NCBI RefSeq assembly: GCF_000005505.3
Contig: NC_016131.3
Coordinates: 10,623,501-10,687,500, forward strand
Reading direction: 5' to 3'
DNA: 64,000 nucleotides
Origin: Brachypodium distachyon
Lineage: Eukaryota; Streptophyta; Magnoliopsida; Poales; Poaceae
Below are positions 61,614-64,000 of this stretch, one piece after another. The notes beneath the pieces are model-generated. The model saw only the letters and a program-made list of their open reading frames with translations, ran no database searches and was not told the DNA's origin. Both the position numbers and the translations under genes were made by a program. Position 1 is the stretch's first letter, and each line of letters opens with the position of its first letter.

Positions 61614-64000
61614 TTAATCCTGGTCGAAGGAAACGACTTCTTCTGTGACATTCAACAACTCCTCCGCCTCAATCTCCTTGATTTCACCTTCTTCTTCCTT
61701 CTCACTGTCCTCCCCACCTCTAAGCGCCATCCTGTACTCTCGCTCCTCCTCATGCTGCTGCTTCCACTTAGCAACCCATCCTTCCCATTCCTCTTGAAGC
61801 TGTGTCCGTCTCTTCCGCTCCTGCTCACCCACCTGGTTGAAAACGTCCTGGTCCTCTTGTTCGTACTTCTTGCTGTACTTCTTGAGGTTTCGTGAGATAT
61901 CCTCCTCCTTCTCTGGTGTAAGTAGTGACGGTGGCCTTGGGCGCCAATGGAACTGTGATATCAAATTAAGTACATGACAAAGCAGTACTACCGTGATAAT
62001 ACACGTGCATTCATTCAACAAAGGATGGAATCTCTACCTGATAAAAGTGATCCTTTGACACCTTGTAAATTTGCTTGCCATTGAAGGACCAAATTTGAAA
62101 ACCATTTTCCATCTCATGGACCGAGGTAACTGCAGTTGCAAGAAATCTGAACAAGGAAGTTACAAAACTATTCAGTTCCACTAAATTAGAAGGAAATCAA
62201 ATCAATGTACGGTAATTTAAGCACACTATAACGTTTGTTGGTTTCATCCAATAGTAATTCAAATTTCCCTTTAAGGCTCTAACTAGAGGGCAAGTATTTT
62301 AAGAGATGAAACAATTAATAATCTCATCGATTCTAGCTGAGAATGTATATTCCTTGAGTTTAGGATGTATTCCTATATCCTATTACTAGATGATTATTGC
62401 TCGACCCTTTAGATAGTAATAATAAGCGCACCTTCCAGTGGGATCCCACATGATGTCAGTCGCCATAAAATGCTCTCCTGTTGCCATGGTCTCAAGATCA
62501 TCAACATTGTAGAACTCCAACTGGCCATTGAAACCCTTCAGCCCAGCAAGAACAATGAAACGCCCAGCAGGAGACCAGAATAGTGCATTAGCCTGCTTGC
62601 CCTTAAGTGTGGTGAGTTTGGACACACGGCTCACATTGTTGACTGTGCGCATGGTGTAGAAACTTATATCAGGCTTGGGCCCATCACCGTGAATGACAGC
62701 AAAGCGGTGACCTCTGGGCTCCCATGCAAAGGCAATTATCTTGTCATTCTTGTTGTCCAACTCAAATACCTCAATTGGGATATCCCGTTCCTTGATTCTG
62801 AACAGCTCAAACCCAGTGTAAATGCTCTTCTTTGTTTTTGTGTACCTATCTACTTGGACAGCAAGATATTCTCCATTGTTTTGCCAGTACATTTTGCAAT
62901 CGCTTACACTGAAAAGGTTTTTTTGTCGCACCTCCTCTTTGCCAGGAATTTGCACAAGACTTACCTTTGAACACAAAGCAAATATTTTAGACTTCAATAT
63001 TAACTGAATTCACAGCTCAAAAGAGCTAGCTGCAGAAATTTTTACTTACCCTGGCAGGCTGATTTCCACCACCCAATTCAGGCACAAACAGGGATATGAT
63101 AGGATCAGTGGGTGACCAACTGAAGTCCACAACATTTTCTACCTTCAAGGACTTCTTGTCAAGAAGAGAGAACGTCTCAGTCTCATAGACAGATATGACA
63201 TTCTTCCCCAGTCTAGCAAAATACTTATCATCTCTTCCACCGCCCCACCTTAAAAACACAAAACTATAGTAAGCATCCAACCATGACAATCTGATAAGTT
63301 TGTGCAAGCACTTAGTACAACAGTAGTATTTCACCTGAAAATAGGCCACGAAACACCAGAAACACCAATACTTCCACCAGTAGTGAATTCATCAGCACTT
63401 CCCTTAAAGTCACGCATAACTTTTCCAGTCCTTACATCAAAGATATTTAGCACAACCCTCTACAAGTATAACAATGGTAGTCAGATAGGCAACAACATGT
63501 GTACAGACAAGAAATTTCTACAGCATTCTCTTACATGTGTGTCCCTAGGGTTGCTGGGCTCATGGCTGCTATATGTGACCAAATATTTCTCACCAGGAGA
63601 GAAATCAATCAGTTTCACCTGTCACAGACAACTGTCAGCAAAAATAACATTTGATATCACCTAGAAATTAGTGTTACCACAAATCAGTACCTGTGGATGA
63701 GCAAAGCGCATTAGACGAACAAACTTATCATCACCGCCCCACACCTGAGCGCCCTGCCTATGCACTGTTGCCAGGTGTGTTCCAAGAGGGGACCATTGAA
63801 TATAGCTATCCGTCCAATACTGGAAAAGAAGCATACAAAAAAACATTGTTTTATTCAATTTATTGAAGAGCCCGTCATGAGCTTAGTTCTCCGAGAAGTA
63901 AATCTAAAAATAACATGAAGTACCTGTTTCTGGTACACAAGCTCAGGCATTGCCCGTCTAGCATCGTTCCAGTACACTTCTGTGAAAGTACCAGCGCGGA
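61614..64000 (-). CDS. Translation initiation factor eIF3 subunit b (3' part of gene)
   Basis: The scaffold subunit of eIF3, which binds the 40S ribosome during initiation in the cytosol. Exons from right to left: 64000-63924 (partial), 63819-63691, 63618-63535, 63459-63335, 63248-63050, 62964-62432, 62146-62038 and 61952-61614 (stop). All borders are GT-AG and phases agree. The visible 531 codons cover the beta-propeller (YWTDSYIQWSPLGTHLATVH, VENVVDFSWSPTDPIISLF, MYWQNNGEYLAVQVDRYTK, MATDIMWDPTGR) and the C-terminal helical region (FHWRPRPPSLLTPEKEEDI, then an acidic/basic coiled-coil stretch). The N-terminal RNA recognition motif lies right of the window. No defect is seen. Confidence 0.96.

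Overview
This is nuclear DNA of a grass. The genes have GT-AG introns and plant organelle targeting peptides. The coding exons are GC-rich, and the set includes grass-type families (beta-expansin, tau GST, serpin, DUF1618, DUF761). Between them lie typical grass transposons: Stowaway, Tourist/PIF-Harbinger and hAT MITEs, Helitrons, L1-type LINEs and a Cassandra LTR. About twelve genes in 64 kb and the kind of repeats point to a compact pooid genome such as Brachypodium; that is inference. From memory, the PDH-E1beta / expansin / ornithine aminotransferase neighbourhood resembles rice chromosome 3; this was not checked.

Layout. 1-4685: 3' part of eIF2B-delta (+). 5188-6751: PIF/Harbinger-like element with a nested hAT MITE. 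7998-8260: Cassandra-type solo LTR with a 5S-rRNA-like core. 8901-11939: plastid pyruvate dehydrogenase E1-beta (+). 12380-12910: LINE RNase H relic. 13410-14626: beta-expansin (-). 16399-18189: Stowaway MITE split by a 1.7-kb Helitron. 19160-20665: LRR protein of PII-2 type (-). 21988-24529: dense MITE cluster. 29595-30464: DUF761-type membrane protein (+). 30901-36509: a LINE bounded by a perfect 15-bp target duplication (-). 37405-38205: tau GST (+). 38659-39719: second PIF/Harbinger-like element. 40251-41642: serpin (+). 41866-42136: mini-Helitron. 42976-45730: two related units, each with an array of degenerate ~22-bp repeats. 46570-50970: ornithine aminotransferase (+), followed by a 5'-truncated LINE (51411-54368). 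54733-55230: small unknown protein. 55891-58879: PhnP-like metallo-beta-lactamase-fold protein (+). 59430-60945: DUF1618 relic. 61614-64000: 3' part of eIF3b (-).

The genes are independent transcription units, not a pathway cluster. Two are translation initiation factors (eIF2B-delta, eIF3b), two act in organelle metabolism (plastid PDH, mitochondrial OAT), and two encode secreted proteins with hydrophobic, possibly GPI-type, C-terminal tails. The richest material is the transposon layering: precise insertion junctions (TA, TAA/TTA, 5-bp, 8-bp and 15-bp duplications, and A^T Helitron sites) can be read directly.
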